From assembly GCA_030526485.1 (NCBI GenBank), contig JAUNCS010000001.1:1-64000 (forward strand): 64,000 bases of DNA, written 5' to 3'. The DNA comes from Erysipelotrichaceae bacterium. Lineage in GTDB: Bacteria > Bacillota_I > Bacilli_A > Erysipelotrichales > Erysipelotrichaceae. Shown piece after piece: positions 63,007 through 64,000 of this stretch (the stretch's first letter is position 1; each line of letters begins with the position of its first letter). The position numbers and the translations under genes were made by a program. The notes beneath the pieces were generated by a model. It did not search any database. It was not told where the DNA came from and worked only from the letters and a program-made list of their open reading frames with translations.

Positions 63007-63114
63007 ATGTAGCCTCTCTTTTAAAGTTCATACATATTAATTCTACTACATTTATATTATTGCCGTTTAGAAGAGGGTGGTTCTTTGCGTGATAGAATAT
63101 ATAAAGTAATGAAT

Positions 63115-63143
63115 AATCATATATTTCATGAAAATATATGATT
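63115..63143 (+). promoter_or_regulatory. Perfect 12-bp-arm inverted repeat in the leader of the ligase-like gene
   Basis: AATCATATATTT (63115-63126) and AAATATATGATT (63132-63143) form a 12-bp perfect stem with a 5-nt loop, 13 bases before the ATG at 63157. It has no T-run and is therefore more likely an operator or RNA stability element than a terminator. Confidence 0.6.
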
Positions 63144-63156
63144 TATGAGGTGAGAT

Positions 63157-64000
63157 ATGAGGAAAAAGATTAGCGACTTAATATTGTTAATTGCCTTAGC
63201 GATATATCCATTTTTATATGTCTTTGATGTCATTCAAGGCATGCTACCTTTGAATGTTGAAAGATATGTCTGTGCTTTTATATTTGTGATGACCATAATA
63301 TATGTGGTTTTAAATATTTCTAAATTTAAAAAGAATAATTATCTATATTTGTTCTTACTATATCTTGTTTATATTGGACTTCAAACATTCAACACAGACA
63401 AAGAAGTTTTCATATTTTTCATTTCAAAAATATTATTAACAATCTGTCTGGTTATTCTTTGTTTAAGTACCGGAACAGATGATAGTAATAAAAAGAAAAG
63501 CATATATTTTTCAGAGATTATCATGGTTGCCTTAGCTTTGATAGTTGATGTCTTAAGTATTAAAAATTTAAATATGCACAATCCTGGTGGAATTACAATC
63601 AACCAGAATTACCTGGGCTTTCTAAATTCAATTTCGGCCATTATTTGCTTGAACTACGTTATAAGAACAAAGAGTGGAAAAATAAATAGGGTCATAGGAA
63701 TTCTACTTGCAATAATCTTGTTGTATTTTATGATTCGTTCTGAATGTAGATCGGCTTTATTAGCTGTCATTGTATATGTGTTGATGTTTGTCCCTAATAT
63801 TTATAAGAAGAATAAGAAAATGTTTTTAATAGGCGGTGGAATCTGCTTGCTGGTTTCATTAGTCTTTATTAAAAAAATATTATTCTTTGTATTTACTGTT
63901 ACCAGTTTTGATCCAGAAACATTCATAGGTATTTTCACATCAGGTAGAGATGATATCTGGTTTAGAGCTTTCCCACATTTCTTTAAAACCAACTGGTTGT
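63157..64000 (+). CDS. O-antigen ligase-like membrane protein, cut by the window end
   Basis: An open frame runs from ATG 63157, preceded by GAGGTGAG, to the last base (281 residues seen). It has about eight hydrophobic helices and the conserved pieces of the O-antigen ligase/Wzy family: RSECRSALLAVIVYV and FTSGRDDIWFRAFPHF in a following extracytoplasmic loop. Such proteins join or polymerise lipid-linked glycans outside the membrane. Combined with the flippase, glycosyltransferases and MBOAT it supports a Wzx/Wzy-like surface polymer. The C-terminus lies beyond the window. Confidence 0.8.
   Translation, partial: MRKKISDLILLIALAIYPFLYVFDVIQGMLPLNVERYVCAFIFVMTIIYVVLNISKFKKNNYLYLFLLYLVYIGLQTFNTDKEVFIFFISKILLTICLVILCLSTGTDDSNKKKSIYFSEIIMVALALIVDVLSIKNLNMHNPGGITINQNYLGFLNSISAIICLNYVIRTKSGKINRVIGILLAIILLYFMIRSECRSALLAVIVYVLMFVPNIYKKNKKMFLIGGGICLLVSLVFIKKILFFVFTVTSFDPETFIGIFTSGRDDIWFRAFPHFFKTNWL

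Overview
The window looks like chromosome from a low-GC Gram-positive (Bacillota) gut bacterium, most likely an Erysipelotrichia-type Firmicute. The base composition is AT-rich throughout. There is a T-box leader, mannose-family PTS genes, an ECF vitamin transporter subunit and a convincing bile salt hydrolase. Internal genes carry AGGAG-type ribosome binding sites, and most transcription units end in compact rho-independent terminators. The taxonomic placement is an inference from gene content; no rRNA or tRNA gene was recognised.

Region 1-34.3 kb is mostly housekeeping and small metabolic units. It opens with a T-box leader reading out of the left edge, then pyrG. murQ, an RpiR/SIS regulator and a GNAT / PIG-L / mannose-type PTS IIB-IIC-IID operon follow, tied together by repeated operator-like motifs with a 31-bp period; this reads as an amino-sugar (MurNAc-like) salvage regulon. 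Next come a bile salt hydrolase, a HicAB toxin-antitoxin pair, small envelope proteins, a LytS-like two-component system, a nitroreductase, a DUF4143 ATPase, a pseudouridine synthase, a TetM/EF-G-like GTPase fused to a NYN nuclease domain, a LysR regulator, a GH13 enzyme, uppP, a DUF2975/XRE pair, an XpaC-like / unknown / double-AAA+ cluster, a split diguanylate cyclase, HAD, Gfo/Idh and inositol-phosphatase-family enzymes, panT-coaBC-coaX and glyA.

From 34.4 kb to the right edge lies a surface-polysaccharide region. It holds YfhO-like and other large polytopic membrane proteins (two pairs of paralogues), GT2 and GT4 glycosyltransferases, DUF2304, a Wzx-type flippase, a GH3 enzyme, an SGNH/MBOAT O-acyl-transfer pair, a WecF-like transferase, a VioA-like sugar aminotransferase and an O-antigen-ligase-like protein cut by the window end. 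rnr sits among them.

An accessory island (about 48.75-52.8 kb) interrupts this region. It contains a zinc-ribbon/uracil-DNA-glycosylase-like fusion, an ADP-ribosylglycohydrolase fused to an SseB-like domain, a small acidic protein and, divergently, a macro domain fused to an HTH domain. A 17-bp-arm inverted repeat lies at its left boundary and a perfect palindrome sits between the divergent genes. This ADP-ribose-centred group is the best candidate for an undescribed system. A second genome-level observation is that many first genes of transcription units have a TATAAT-like box only 6-9 nt before ATG and no Shine-Dalgarno sequence, which suggests frequent leaderless mRNAs.
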